NCBI GenBank assembly: GCA_019186965.1
Contig: JABARV010000001.1
Span: 1 to 64,000 of the forward strand
Direction of reading: 5' to 3'
DNA from: Turneriella sp.
GTDB taxonomy: Bacteria > Spirochaetota > Leptospiria > Turneriellales > Turneriellaceae
DNA length: 64,000 bases
The position numbers were made by a program, and so were the translations under genes. Shown here piece by piece: positions 1 through 8,606 of this stretch (positions are counted from its first letter, which is position 1; every line of letters starts with the position of its first letter). Under the pieces are notes generated by a model. It had not been told where the DNA came from, did not search any database, and saw nothing but the letters and a program-made list of their open reading frames with translations.

Positions 1-299
1 TCAGACAGCATGATAGCACTTATGCCTATATATGTCAAAAAGCTTATAAAAGAAATAAGCAATGTTAAAAATTTTGGTCAAAAACAAGTATCTGTTGTAA
101 AGGCTGAGTTTTTCAACAGACTCGGGTGGCCTGCTCCCTGTGCTGGCCGGGGTGGGGTCCACCCCGCCGCGCTCAGGCGGCGGACGAGACTCGTTGCAAT
201 GACCGCTAAAACTGAAGAATTTGACGGAATTCGATCATTAGGGTTCTTACAAATACCCGAATTTTGCACCAATTAGACATTCCCGCGCCTAACCCTCAC
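1..299. other. Non-coding left edge with one dispersed repeat
   Basis: I see no convincing gene here. The short open frames on both strands lack ribosome sites and overlap a GC-rich repeat at about 124-165 that recurs near 20.2 kb. The first 120 bases are AT-rich and the following 100 are GC-rich, which suggests a repeat inserted in ordinary intergenic DNA. Confidence 0.5.
124..165 (+). repeat. Dispersed GC-rich repeat, family C, copy 1
   Basis: The core CCCTGTGCTGGCCGGGG with flanking GGTGGCC and GGGG is found again, reverse-complemented, at 20229-20266. Positions 149-155 and 159-165 (GGGGTGG/CCACCCC) can form a 7-bp hairpin. Only two copies are seen, so its nature (REP-like or remnant of a longer element) is open. 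Confidence 0.6.
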
Positions 300-338
300 A
301 ATACTTTCATTTTTGCCTTCGGCCAAAATGAAAGTATT
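300..338. repeat. 18-bp inverted repeat (hairpin)
   Basis: The arms at 300-317 and 321-338 (AATACTTTCATTTT.GCC and its complement) pair with one mismatch around a TTC loop. The hairpin has no clean T-run, so it could be a terminator for a gene to the left, a bidirectional barrier or a small mobile repeat. Confidence 0.5.
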
Positions 339-354
339 ATTTCCTTTACGCTCT

Positions 355-380
355 AACGCGTCGATAATTTTCGACGCGTT
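355..380. promoter_or_regulatory. Palindrome abutting the acyl-CoA dehydrogenase start
   Basis: AACGCGTCGA (355-364) and TCGACGCGTT (371-380) are a perfect 10-bp inverted repeat with a 6-base spacer. The right arm ends directly at the ATG at 381, so any ribosome site would lie inside the hairpin. The position fits a repressor operator (TetR-type repressors often control fatty-acid genes) or a translation-controlling hairpin. This is inference; no regulator is adjacent. Confidence 0.45.
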
Positions 381-1565
381 ATGAAAGCACACGAGACAAG
401 CCTTTTAGATTTCAACGTTGCTCCCGAATTGCAAGAAATGGGAAATCTTATCCGTGAAATTTGCGAAAAAGAAGTTGTACCACGCCGCGCAAAAATGGAC
501 GAACATGAAGAATACCCCTTCGAGGTTTTTGAAAAATTTAAAGAAGCCGGCCTTCCAGCGGTTATGTATTCCGAAGAATACGGTGGAGCAGGACTCGATC
601 CTTTTGCAGTAATCCAATTTGCTGAAATTGTCAGTGAGTACTGCTTGGGAGTAAATACCGCGATTTCTGCAACAAAGCTTGGCGCACTCCCCATTGAACA
701 TGGGGGAACCGAAGAGCAAAAGAAAAAATACCTATCTGCGTTTGCTTCCGGTGAAAAAATTGGTGCGTTTGGCCTTACAGAGCCTAACGCAGGTTCGGAT
801 GTTCCAAACCTTTCTACAACTGCTGTTAAAAAAGGCGATCGCTATATTTTGAATGGAACAAAACAGTGGATTTCTAACGCAGGCGTTGCAGACGTTTACA
901 CAATTTTTGCCCTCACCGACAAAAGTAAAGGCCCACGCGGGATGTCGTGTTTTATTCTTGAAAAAGGAATGAAAGGGCTTAGCTACGGAAAACTTGAGCA
1001 GAAAATGGGTATCCGTTGCTCGCATACACGCCAAGTAATTATGGAAGATGTCGAAGTGCCCGAAGAAAATCTTATAGGGTTAAAGCCTAACCGTGGCTTC
1101 ATCCACGCCTTCCAAACATTAAGTTCTTCGCGCCCTGCTGTCGCAGCCTCTGCCGTTGGCCTTGCAACCGGAGCCTATAAAGAAGCCGTTAAATACGCAC
1201 GGCAAAGGGAACAATTCGGAAAAAATATTATTAATTTCCAAGCGGTACAGCACATGCTTGCCGACATGGCAACCCGTATTGAACAAGCGCGCCTAATTAC
1301 GTACCGCGCCGCAAAATACGCAGTCGCTGGGCATCCAGACGCAGCAAAATTTTCTGCAATGGCAAAATACGCCGCATCCGAAACAGCGGTTGCAGTTGCA
1401 AACGATGCACTACAACTCCACGGTGGATACGGTTTCACGAAAGATTACCCCATCGAAAAAATGTACCGCGATGCGAAAATTTTGACCATCTACGAAGGTA
1501 CAAGCCAAATCCAGAAAAACGAAATTGGCGCGTACATCATCAAAGAATCGTCACAGTTAAAATAA
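381..1565 (+). CDS. Acyl-CoA dehydrogenase
   Basis: FAD-dependent enzyme that oxidises acyl-CoA to trans-2-enoyl-CoA and passes electrons to electron-transfer flavoprotein in the cytoplasm. At 394 aa it is the usual family length. The N-terminal helical domain is followed by the middle beta-domain signature FGLTEPNAGSD near residue 133 and the C-terminal helices. The motif YEGTSQIQ holds the likely catalytic base Glu372. Substrate length cannot be told from sequence. The start is the ATG right after a palindrome, because family homology begins within the first residues. It is followed after 9 bases by a DUF4015 gene on the same strand, perhaps cotranscribed. Confidence 0.93.
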   Translation: MKAHETSLLDFNVAPELQEMGNLIREICEKEVVPRRAKMDEHEEYPFEVFEKFKEAGLPAVMYSEEYGGAGLDPFAVIQFAEIVSEYCLGVNTAISATKLGALPIEHGGTEEQKKKYLSAFASGEKIGAFGLTEPNAGSDVPNLSTTAVKKGDRYILNGTKQWISNAGVADVYTIFALTDKSKGPRGMSCFILEKGMKGLSYGKLEQKMGIRCSHTRQVIMEDVEVPEENLIGLKPNRGFIHAFQTLSSSRPAVAASAVGLATGAYKEAVKYARQREQFGKNIINFQAVQHMLADMATRIEQARLITYRAAKYAVAGHPDAAKFSAMAKYAASETAVAVANDALQLHGGYGFTKDYPIEKMYRDAKILTIYEGTSQIQKNEIGAYIIKESSQLK

Positions 1566-1574
1566 AAAAATAGG

Positions 1575-2519
1575 ATGGTGGGATTGCGTTTTTTTCTCTA
1601 TCTCACTATTCTTTTGGTATACTCGTGTAGCTCTTCGCAGCCACGCGCCATCGAAAGTGCATCCGCACAAAAAAAGCTGCGTGGGTTATACCTTCCTGTA
1701 CGTAAAAAAGGTGGTGCGCGTAGCTTACCCTTTGTAAAATCGCTTATTGCCCGTGGAAAGCCTTTAGGAGTAAATGCGGTAATTCTCGACGCACAAACAT
1801 TCCACGGGAAAACAAACAAAATTAATCCAGAGGTTGTCGCATACCTTAAAAGCGAACAAATTTATACCGTTGCACGTATCGTTTGCTTTCAAGATGGAAT
1901 AGACAAATACCCTCTTCCCCCACAAACGCTAAAGGACCTTAAAGCGCTTATCGAAGAAGTTGCCCAAATGGGGTTTGATGAACTTAACCTCGACTACATC
2001 CGCTTTGCAGATACAGGAATAAAAGCGTCGCTTAAGACAAAATACGAATTTTTAGACTCCCTCCTTTCGGAAGTACGCGGCATTGTAACACGTAACAATA
2101 CAAAACTTTCGTTAGATATTTTTGGGCGTGTTGTCTATAACGAGAAAGATTTAATTGGCCAAAATGTCGAAAATTTTGCTAAACACGCCGACATAATTTA
2201 CCCAATGCTTTATCCAAGCCATTTTACTAAAGATAAAAAACGCATGTCCGATCCCGCGTTTACAGTAACAGAGGGGACAGAAAAAGCGATCGAGAGGCTT
2301 AAGGGAACCAACGTTGAGGTAATGCCTTGGGTGCAGGTTTTCGTGTACAACATCCAATACGCACGCGTAAAACTTGCTGAGTACGTTCGGCTACAAATCG
2401 CCGCTATCGAAAAAACCCAAGCGCGTGGTTGGGTCGCGTGGAATGCAAAAGGCGATTACAAAGAACTTTTTGAAGCATTAGAAAAAATTGAAAAAGAAAA
2501 AACTCTCGTAACAAAATAA
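1575..2519 (+). CDS. DUF4015 putative glycoside-hydrolase-like lipoprotein
   Basis: This 314-aa protein begins with a hydrophobic signal ending in a spirochaete-type lipobox LLVYSC, predicting lipidation at Cys18. The body matches the DUF4015 (putative glycosyl hydrolase, TIM-barrel) family: the opening RGLYLP, the strand VNAVILDAQ and the block LNLDYIRFAD near residue 140 are typical. The substrate is unknown; the family is distantly related to polysaccharide-cleaving enzymes. It follows the acyl-CoA dehydrogenase gene closely and ends 1 base before the convergent recF stop, so the two transcripts meet tail to tail. Confidence 0.75.
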   Translation: MVGLRFFLYLTILLVYSCSSSQPRAIESASAQKKLRGLYLPVRKKGGARSLPFVKSLIARGKPLGVNAVILDAQTFHGKTNKINPEVVAYLKSEQIYTVARIVCFQDGIDKYPLPPQTLKDLKALIEEVAQMGFDELNLDYIRFADTGIKASLKTKYEFLDSLLSEVRGIVTRNNTKLSLDIFGRVVYNEKDLIGQNVENFAKHADIIYPMLYPSHFTKDKKRMSDPAFTVTEGTEKAIERLKGTNVEVMPWVQVFVYNIQYARVKLAEYVRLQIAAIEKTQARGWVAWNAKGDYKELFEALEKIEKEKTLVTK

Positions 2520-2520
2520 T

Positions 2521-3693
2521 TTAAAGCTCAATATTTTGGACAACCCCTTTTCTCTTAAGCGACTTCAAAAATTCCTGCATACCTGTAAGGTCTGTCGTTG
2601 TAAAAAAAACTTGTCCAATATTTGCGCTGTCTAAAAATTCGATAAATTGTGCACGGCGCGTTAAATCTAGTTCGTTTAAAATATCGTCGATAAGTAAAAT
2701 GGGTGTCTTTCCAAGTTTTGTACGCATATAGCTAAACTGCGCTATTTTAAGGGCAAGCGCCGCTGTGCGTTTTTGTCCTTGCGAACCGACTGGGCGTATC
2801 TCATGCCGTGAAAAATCTTCGTGCGAAAGTACATCCGCCTTGCCGTTTTCTATTTTATCTACGCCCACACTTTCTTGTATAAAATAGATGCGGTCGCGGT
2901 GTATGCCGCTCGTCGTTTGCTTAATACGTAAATCGTTCGCACGGTATTTTTTAAGCATTTCGAGGTAGTCTTCGACCGTATTTACTTGCGCCGTTTCGCC
3001 TTTATAAACGATACGCCATGCGTCTTTTCCACCCGAAATTTTTCGAACGCTTTCTGAAAATGGGATAGAAAATTCGGGAATAAATTGCCGCCTCTTTTCC
3101 AAAATAGTAATTCCCGAAATCGCAAGCTCCCTATCAAACGCCAACAAAACTTTTTCATCATCTTTCGCACGTAAAGCTTGCCCTCGCATCTTGAGTGCGC
3201 GGTGGTAGTGTTGCAATGCGGTAAAATAGGCTGGGTAGAGCATCGAGAGCAGTAAATCGAGAAAACGGCGACGCTCCGTATGGTCACCTGCGACAACACG
3301 CATATCGTCGGGCGATAAAACTACACTGGAAATACGCCCAATAATGTTTACCGCTTTTTCGTTTAAACGCCCGTCGAAGGTGTATTTTTTTTGTATCGCT
3401 TCTTTATCGTCGTGTGGATTTTTTCCGTACGCGATGGCAAGCTCGTGCGTGTCGTCTTTGTCGTGGTACTGGGCTTCTACACGGTAAAAACTTGAACCAA
3501 AGCGCACCATCTCCCTGTCGTGCGCAAAGCGGAAAGATTTTAAAAACGAAACCAAACCCAACGCTTCAAGAACCGTTGTTTTGCCAGCCCCGTTGTTTCC
3601 GGTTATAAAAACTAAACCGTTTTCAAATTCGTAAACACTGTTTTCTGCGTTACGAAAATTAACAAGTTTGAGTCGTTTAACCCACGGATGCAC
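2521..3693 (-). CDS. recF: DNA replication and repair protein RecF
   Basis: RecF is an SMC-like ATPase that helps load RecA at single-strand gaps and stalled forks. The 390-aa product has Walker A GNNGAGKT at residues 32-39, the ABC-type signature SQGQKRTAALAL and Walker B PILLIDDILNELD, all in family order. The start is a GTG two bases after the dnaN stop, so translation is probably coupled. dnaN-recF is a classical pair, but dnaA is not upstream: dnaN is preceded by divergent truA. Confidence 0.95.
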   Translation of the reverse strand: MHPWVKRLKLVNFRNAENSVYEFENGLVFITGNNGAGKTTVLEALGLVSFLKSFRFAHDREMVRFGSSFYRVEAQYHDKDDTHELAIAYGKNPHDDKEAIQKKYTFDGRLNEKAVNIIGRISSVVLSPDDMRVVAGDHTERRRFLDLLLSMLYPAYFTALQHYHRALKMRGQALRAKDDEKVLLAFDRELAISGITILEKRRQFIPEFSIPFSESVRKISGGKDAWRIVYKGETAQVNTVEDYLEMLKKYRANDLRIKQTTSGIHRDRIYFIQESVGVDKIENGKADVLSHEDFSRHEIRPVGSQGQKRTAALALKIAQFSYMRTKLGKTPILLIDDILNELDLTRRAQFIEFLDSANIGQVFFTTTDLTGMQEFLKSLKRKGVVQNIEL

Positions 3694-3695
3694 GA

Positions 3696-4838
3696 TTAGA
3701 TTTTCATCGGCATCACAAGCGCGATAAAATCGGGGTCGTCCCCATCGTGCACAACCAAAGGTTTGTTTGCGTCGTTAAGACCAAGAAGAACCGTCGCAGA
3801 AGTAAGCGCTTTAAGAATGTCGATGAGGAATGTAATATTAAAACCGAACTCAAGCGTTTCGCCGGTATAATCTACGTCTAGTGCTACATCGCCTCTACTG
3901 CCGCTTCCCGAAGATTGGCCGGTAATGTGCATGCGTCCACTTTCGAGAATCATGCGACACTGGTGCGAAGGCGGCTCTGTGACTGGCCGAATTTGCTGCA
4001 ACGCATCTATAAGTTTGTTCCTTTGCATCTTTAACACGATGCCAACTTCTTTCGGGAGTACTCTTTTATAATCAGGAAACTTTCCTTCTAAAAGCCTGCT
4101 GGAAAGCTGTGCATCGCCAACGCGCACAAAAAGGTCGCGCTGCTCAACGCCAAGCAATACCTCGTCGGAGACATCGATAAGTTTTTGTATCTCGCGGATT
4201 GCCTTTGCATGGACGACAGTATCTCCCTCTGTAGGTAAAATAAGTGGTGCGCCCAATTTACGCGTGATTGCCGCTAAACGGCGGCCATCTGTCCCTACGA
4301 TAGTAAGTTGAGTACCGTCGCCTTGAAAACACAAACCGTTGTAAATATAACGGTTGTCTTCTTGCGAAATTGCGTACTGTGTTTTACGTATCATTTCTTC
4401 TAAAATCGCCGAAGAGATGCTAAACAGTTTGTCGTTTGGTACGTGGTTTAACGTAGGAAAACTCTTCGGAGAATTTCCCGGCATAACATACCTTGCCGAA
4501 GTGTCCTTGGTTCCCTTAAGGTTTACACGAAATGCAGAAAGCCCTTCTTCGGCGTCTTCTTCTTTTTCGACTTCAACGATAAGGTCGTCGCTTAAAAGCG
4601 AAGAAACATATTCGAGAAATTGTTTCGCGGGAATAATAAATTGGCCGGAAACCGTATTTGAAGCAGCGACTGTAATGCGTGCGGTTGTCTCCATATCCGA
4701 CGCAGTAATCGCCACTTGGTTGGGTTCTATTGCAATAAGCAAGTTAGAAAGCATTGTACCCATATCGCGGTTTGGAATAATTGCGTCGATATGGCGTACT
4801 GCCTTGTCTATGCTCTCTCTATTCGTTTGGAATTTCAT
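3696..4838 (-). CDS. dnaN: DNA polymerase III beta sliding clamp
   Basis: The beta clamp is a ring that tethers DNA polymerase III and many repair proteins to DNA. The 380-aa product has the three-domain clamp pattern: MKFQTNRESIDKAVRHI at the start, GTDGRRLA in the middle domain and the C-terminal LVMPMKI. The frame is open further upstream to 4925, but the ATG at 4838 is preceded by AGAGG at correct spacing and matches the family N-terminus, so it was chosen. recF follows 2 bases downstream. truA is divergent from a 70-bp gap. Confidence 0.96.
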   Translation of the reverse strand: MKFQTNRESIDKAVRHIDAIIPNRDMGTMLSNLLIAIEPNQVAITASDMETTARITVAASNTVSGQFIIPAKQFLEYVSSLLSDDLIVEVEKEEDAEEGLSAFRVNLKGTKDTSARYVMPGNSPKSFPTLNHVPNDKLFSISSAILEEMIRKTQYAISQEDNRYIYNGLCFQGDGTQLTIVGTDGRRLAAITRKLGAPLILPTEGDTVVHAKAIREIQKLIDVSDEVLLGVEQRDLFVRVGDAQLSSRLLEGKFPDYKRVLPKEVGIVLKMQRNKLIDALQQIRPVTEPPSHQCRMILESGRMHITGQSSGSGSRGDVALDVDYTGETLEFGFNITFLIDILKALTSATVLLGLNDANKPLVVHDGDDPDFIALVMPMKI

Positions 4839-4908
4839 GTTGCCTCTACTATACACAAGAAGGGAAAGCGGTGACAAGCCATAAACCAAAAAAATAGAAT
4901 ACCCACCA

Positions 4909-5703
4909 ATGAAAATTGCACTCACTGTTGAGTACGATGGCTCCCCGTACTATGGCTTCCAAACCCAGCGCGAACACGACTCCGTACAAAGACGCCTCGA
5001 GGACGCGCTTTTTACCATCTTGCGGGAAAAGACCCGTGTATACTGTGCAGGGCGCACCGACACGGGGGTAAACGCCGTAGGGCAAGTCATCCACTTCAGC
5101 ACAACAAAAGACCTTCCTTTAGAAAGGCTCATTTACGCATTAAATAGCGTACTGCCTAAAGACATTGCAATACGCCATGGAAGTTTGGTGCCAAAGGAAT
5201 TCCACGCCCGATTCTCATGCCTTGCGCGTGAATACGTATACATTATCCACAACGCTCCATACCGCAATACAACGCTTGGGTATAAATCGCTGTGGGTGCG
5301 TGAAAAACTGCAATGGGATTTAGTGCGTAGTGTAATCCCAAACTTACTCGGCGAAAAAAATTTTGCTGCGTTCACCCGCGCTGCACTCGTTAAAAGCGGG
5401 GAGCGTACACACCGGCGTATAGATAGCATTCGCATTATCGAGGAGGGATACAACGCTTATGTGCATATAAGAGGTTCGGGATTCTTACACAATATGGTAC
5501 GCATTTTGGTCGGCACCCTTTTAGATGTCGCCCGCGGAGGCCTTGAAAAAGAAAAAGTAGCGCTCATACTCCAATCAAAAAACAGGATAGAAGCGGGGGT
5601 AACATTAAAACCCAACGCGCTTTATTTTTTATACGCCGAATATAAAGATTACGACCAATCGGGATTTATAAATACCTTGCGTGAAAGGGTTTTAAAAGCG
5701 TAA
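4909..5703 (+). CDS. truA: tRNA pseudouridine(38-40) synthase TruA
   Basis: TruA isomerises uridines 38, 39 and 40 in the anticodon arm of many tRNAs. At 264 aa it has family length. AGRTDTGVNA contains the catalytic Asp51, and FHARFSCLAREYVYII and GSGFLHNMVRILVGTL are the other conserved blocks. The gene is divergent from dnaN. Its stop is followed at once by a dispersed stem-loop repeat (5733-5761) that separates it from a convergent lipoprotein gene. Confidence 0.96.
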   Translation: MKIALTVEYDGSPYYGFQTQREHDSVQRRLEDALFTILREKTRVYCAGRTDTGVNAVGQVIHFSTTKDLPLERLIYALNSVLPKDIAIRHGSLVPKEFHARFSCLAREYVYIIHNAPYRNTTLGYKSLWVREKLQWDLVRSVIPNLLGEKNFAAFTRAALVKSGERTHRRIDSIRIIEEGYNAYVHIRGSGFLHNMVRILVGTLLDVARGGLEKEKVALILQSKNRIEAGVTLKPNALYFLYAEYKDYDQSGFINTLRERVLKA

Positions 5704-5732
5704 AATAAAACTTCTGCAAGAAGCCGACCTAA

Positions 5733-5761
5733 GAGCTTGTGCGAGTTGGCGCACAGGCTCC
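5733..5761 (-). repeat. Dispersed stem-loop repeat family A, copy 1
   Basis: On the minus strand it reads GGAGCCTGTGCGCCAACTCG. Here the flank also pairs: GAGCTTGTGCG (5733-5743) with CGCACAGGCTC (5750-5760), an 11-bp stem with one G:U. It lies between convergent truA and a lipoprotein gene, where it could also act as a terminator. Confidence 0.75.
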
Positions 5762-7033
5762 TTAATAGCCGTACACAAAATGCAAATAACGCGACCCTGG
5801 TGGCCCAAAGCGGTACGCGTACGGCCATGCAAGCCCTGCTGATGCACGCGTTTCAATACCGTCAAACGCGGTGAAATAGGTATCGACCATCGTGTATCCG
5901 CTTGCACTTTTAACCGCGATAAACGTATGCGTGTTAGACGACGCGGAAGGCCCGTCGCGTAAAAGCGTTACTAAGGGATTTTGGATAACAAGTTTATCGA
6001 GCAAACTAAAATCGGTGGGGTATGTTGTACCACGTTGGTACTCATACGGCGACAGGGCATCTGCCGGTAAATACGGATTAACCATCGCCGCGCCGTTTAG
6101 CACCCAAACAAAATTACGTCCCCCGGAATCGACGGTAAGGTTACCTTTATCAATCTGGTCGACAAAGTAGCGTGGATAATCGGGAAACCCTGGAAGGGTG
6201 CGCCCTTCGAGGGTAATGCGCCGTGCGGTTACGTAAAGGAAGCGTGCGATAGTTGTGCAATTTGCATCGGCAGTGGCAATATTATCCTGCGCAAGAAAGC
6301 GCGTCCGTAGCGAAGAATTTGCGATAAGCGAAGGATTATCAATAACCAAAAGTTTTGCCTCATCGAGAACATGCGCAAGCCCGCTACTTCCTGTTTGTTT
6401 GTATTTAACGCCAGCGTCGGCAACAAGTGATGCTATTTCTGTTTCTGTAAGCGCCCGTGGTTCTGGGGGAAGTACCGGTGGCGGGTTGATGGTATAGTTG
6501 AGCGTTACATCCGCCGTACAATTTGTATCCACACATTGCCGTACAACAAAACTTTGCGACGTAGATGCTGTTAGTCCTTGTTCTGTATTATACGGTTGGT
6601 AAATGCCATCTATTTTAACTTCAATTTTTACATTTTTTTGTGCGGCTCTTAAAGTAACGTTCTGTGCTGAAGTATACGTTCCAGGAGTTGGCTCAACAAC
6701 AAGCGGCACAAAAGTCGACGAAATCGTGTACGCTTCGCTTGTAGAAAGATCCGTACGGTTTTTATCCCTCACGCTTACCGTCGCGCTAGTAGCAAGGTGG
6801 ATTGTGTTTGAAGTTAGCGCTTGGTACGCCCCCCCCGTAGAGTACTCCAAGCTTAAATTATACCCCAGCACCGCAATATCGACAGCGCCAAAGTAATCAC
6901 CCCCTGGCGGGTTTAAAAGCGGTTTTTGCCGTGCCTCTTCTTCTGCTAAAACAACCTTTGGGTTACGCGCCGGCTGTGCGGAACAATAGGCCAAAAAAAG
7001 CAAACCGAGATAAAAAAGCGCTATCTTTTTCAT
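5762..7033 (-). CDS. Lipoprotein with chitobiase-type Ig domain and papain-like C-terminal region
   Basis: The 423-aa product starts at the ATG preceded by GGAGA, not at the longer open frame, giving the signal MKKIALFYLGLLFLAYC with lipidation predicted at Cys17. An Ig-like region resembling the C-terminal domain of chitobiase (PTPGTYTSAQNVTL) follows. The C-terminal half has ADANCTTIARFLY, then SNTHTFIAVK and MVDTYF, a Cys-His-Asp order as in transglutaminase or papain-like folds. That enzymatic reading is inference. It is convergent with truA and divergent from the chemotaxis genes. Confidence 0.65.
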   Translation of the reverse strand: MKKIALFYLGLLFLAYCSAQPARNPKVVLAEEEARQKPLLNPPGGDYFGAVDIAVLGYNLSLEYSTGGAYQALTSNTIHLATSATVSVRDKNRTDLSTSEAYTISSTFVPLVVEPTPGTYTSAQNVTLRAAQKNVKIEVKIDGIYQPYNTEQGLTASTSQSFVVRQCVDTNCTADVTLNYTINPPPVLPPEPRALTETEIASLVADAGVKYKQTGSSGLAHVLDEAKLLVIDNPSLIANSSLRTRFLAQDNIATADANCTTIARFLYVTARRITLEGRTLPGFPDYPRYFVDQIDKGNLTVDSGGRNFVWVLNGAAMVNPYLPADALSPYEYQRGTTYPTDFSLLDKLVIQNPLVTLLRDGPSASSNTHTFIAVKSASGYTMVDTYFTAFDGIETRASAGLAWPYAYRFGPPGSRYLHFVYGY

Positions 7034-7108
7034 TTGCGTTTCTCCAAAGGCCAGGTAACCCAAAACCCACTCCTTTAAGCCGTCAAGCAGGATATTGAAA
7101 GTGCTTCC

Positions 7109-7129
7109 AACTTGCGCACAGACTCCTAC
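7109..7129 (-). repeat. Dispersed repeat family A, copy 2 (diverged)
   Basis: The minus strand reads GTAGGAGTCTGTGCGCAAGT, matching the family A core with a few changes. It lies in the divergent gap between the lipoprotein gene and cheR, about 45 bases upstream of cheR. Confidence 0.55.
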
Positions 7130-7172
7130 CTACAGTTTTCTTGCGTACAACCCCTAAAGCGGTCGACACAAC

Positions 7173-8099
7173 ATGTCTATTTTAAATGCGGTTAAGCTTG
7201 GAGTCAAAGCTTTGGCTGGCGTGATTTTCGACGATACAGATACCTTTACCGACGTTCCCAGTGGAGTTGCTTATGCGCAAATTGTGCCCTTAACCGACAA
7301 AGAGTTTAGCGGTTTCCAAAAACTTATCTACGAATGGGCAGGCATTTACATGAATGCTACCAAAAAGGCGCTTGTTTCCGGTAGGCTCATGAAACGGCTA
7401 CGGCACTATAATTTCTCTACTTTTACCCAATACTTCGACCTGGTGAAAGACGGCAAAAACGCTGACGAGAAGCAAATAATGATTAACCTTCTCACGACAA
7501 ACGAAACATATTTTTTTCGTGAACCAAAGCACTTTGATTACCTACGCGAAAAAATAAAGCTGCGTAAACAGGGCGAAACTTTTCGTGTTTGGAGCGCCGC
7601 GGCGTCCTCTGGACAAGAGGCGTATAGTGTCGCGATGCTACTTGCCGAAGAAATGGGGTTTAGCGGCTGGGAAATTATAGGTTCTGACATTAGCGAACAC
7701 ACGCTTCGTATCGCTTTAGGCGCGACGTACCCCATAGAGCAATCTGCCCAAATTCCCGAAGAATACCTTAAAAATTATTGCCTTAAAGGAGTAAATGCCT
7801 CCGAAGGAAAATTTTGCATCCGTCCCGAAATTTTACGCAACGTAAATTTTATGCGCGTAAACCTCAATGAAGAGATGCCGAAAAACTTAGGGCTTTTCGA
7901 CGTCATTTTTTTGCGTAACGTAATGATTTACTTCGACAGGCAAACACGGCAGCATGTCGTGGAGCGCTTGGCAAAGTTTTTAAAACCTATGGGCAATTTA
8001 GTAATTGGGCACGCCGAAAGCCTCCACGGCATTACCGACAAATTAAAAGCTTTAAAACCTACCATCTATGCGGTTAGAACAGATACAGAAAGCAGATAG
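7173..8099 (+). CDS. cheR: Chemotaxis protein methyltransferase CheR
   Basis: CheR uses SAM to methylate glutamates of chemoreceptors for adaptation. The 308-aa protein has an N-terminal extension of about 40 residues, then the CheR helical domain, the block LLTTNETYFFRE, the SAM-binding region FRVWSAAASSGQEAYSVAM and the late motif FLRNVMIYFD. The usual Gly-Cys in the SAM loop is Ala-Ala here, a mild deviation. Its 3' end overlaps cheD by 32 bases, so the set is cotranscribed. No cheA or cheW is present in this window. Confidence 0.93.
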   Translation: MSILNAVKLGVKALAGVIFDDTDTFTDVPSGVAYAQIVPLTDKEFSGFQKLIYEWAGIYMNATKKALVSGRLMKRLRHYNFSTFTQYFDLVKDGKNADEKQIMINLLTTNETYFFREPKHFDYLREKIKLRKQGETFRVWSAAASSGQEAYSVAMLLAEEMGFSGWEIIGSDISEHTLRIALGATYPIEQSAQIPEEYLKNYCLKGVNASEGKFCIRPEILRNVNFMRVNLNEEMPKNLGLFDVIFLRNVMIYFDRQTRQHVVERLAKFLKPMGNLVIGHAESLHGITDKLKALKPTIYAVRTDTESR

Positions 8100-8604
8100 C
8101 ACACCACCTATTTTTGAAGTGTATTTGCAACCTGGTGAATATTACTGGGGAAACGAAACACACCGCATCAAAACACTTTTGGGTTCGTGCGTCGCAATAT
8201 GCGTTTGGCATCCACTGCGTAAAATTGGCGGTATGAGCCACTGCCTTTTACCTTCGCGCTCCGTTGATGGATTATGGAACGGCGTAAGCAAAGAAATTCC
8301 ACAAGAAGAATGGAGCGGCCGCTACGTCGACGAAACCTTTGCCCTTTTCTTTTCCCTTATGCGAAGCCATAAAACGCTGCCCCAAGATTACCAAGTGAAA
8401 GTTTTTGGTGGCGGAAATATGTTTGAACTACAAGACAAAAATAGTGTCACTGTAGGGGAACGCAACATCGAAATGGTAAAACGGATACTTGCGCAAGAGA
8501 AAATCCCAATCCTTTCGGAACACATGGGCGGCAAGGGACACCGGAGCGTTATTTTTGAACTATGGAATGGCGGGGTCTGGATGCGCCATACGGAGCTACC
8601 ATAA
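8068..8604 (+). CDS. cheD: Chemoreceptor glutamine deamidase CheD
   Basis: CheD deamidates specific glutamines of methyl-accepting chemotaxis proteins. The 178-aa protein carries LLGSCVAICVW with catalytic Cys41 and GGMSHCLLPS with His58, as expected. The C-terminal part has the conserved GGGNMF and VGERNIE blocks. It overlaps the end of cheR by 32 bases and is followed 2 bases later by cheB, so all three are very likely translated from one message. Confidence 0.92.
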   Translation: MRLEQIQKADSTPPIFEVYLQPGEYYWGNETHRIKTLLGSCVAICVWHPLRKIGGMSHCLLPSRSVDGLWNGVSKEIPQEEWSGRYVDETFALFFSLMRSHKTLPQDYQVKVFGGGNMFELQDKNSVTVGERNIEMVKRILAQEKIPILSEHMGGKGHRSVIFELWNGGVWMRHTELP

Positions 8605-8606
8605 CC

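Noticed and set aside
10-276. Open frames on both strands at the left edge
   Set aside because: They lack ribosome sites, overlap a dispersed GC-rich repeat and show no protein-like conservation pattern.
2537-2547. Another family B repeat end in recF
   Set aside because: The 11-base match (TGGACAACCCC) is in conserved-length recF coding sequence with no hairpin or partner end; chance match.
5243-5251. DnaA box (TTATCCACA) marking an origin
   Set aside because: It is a single copy inside truA coding sequence, with no cluster and no dnaA gene nearby.
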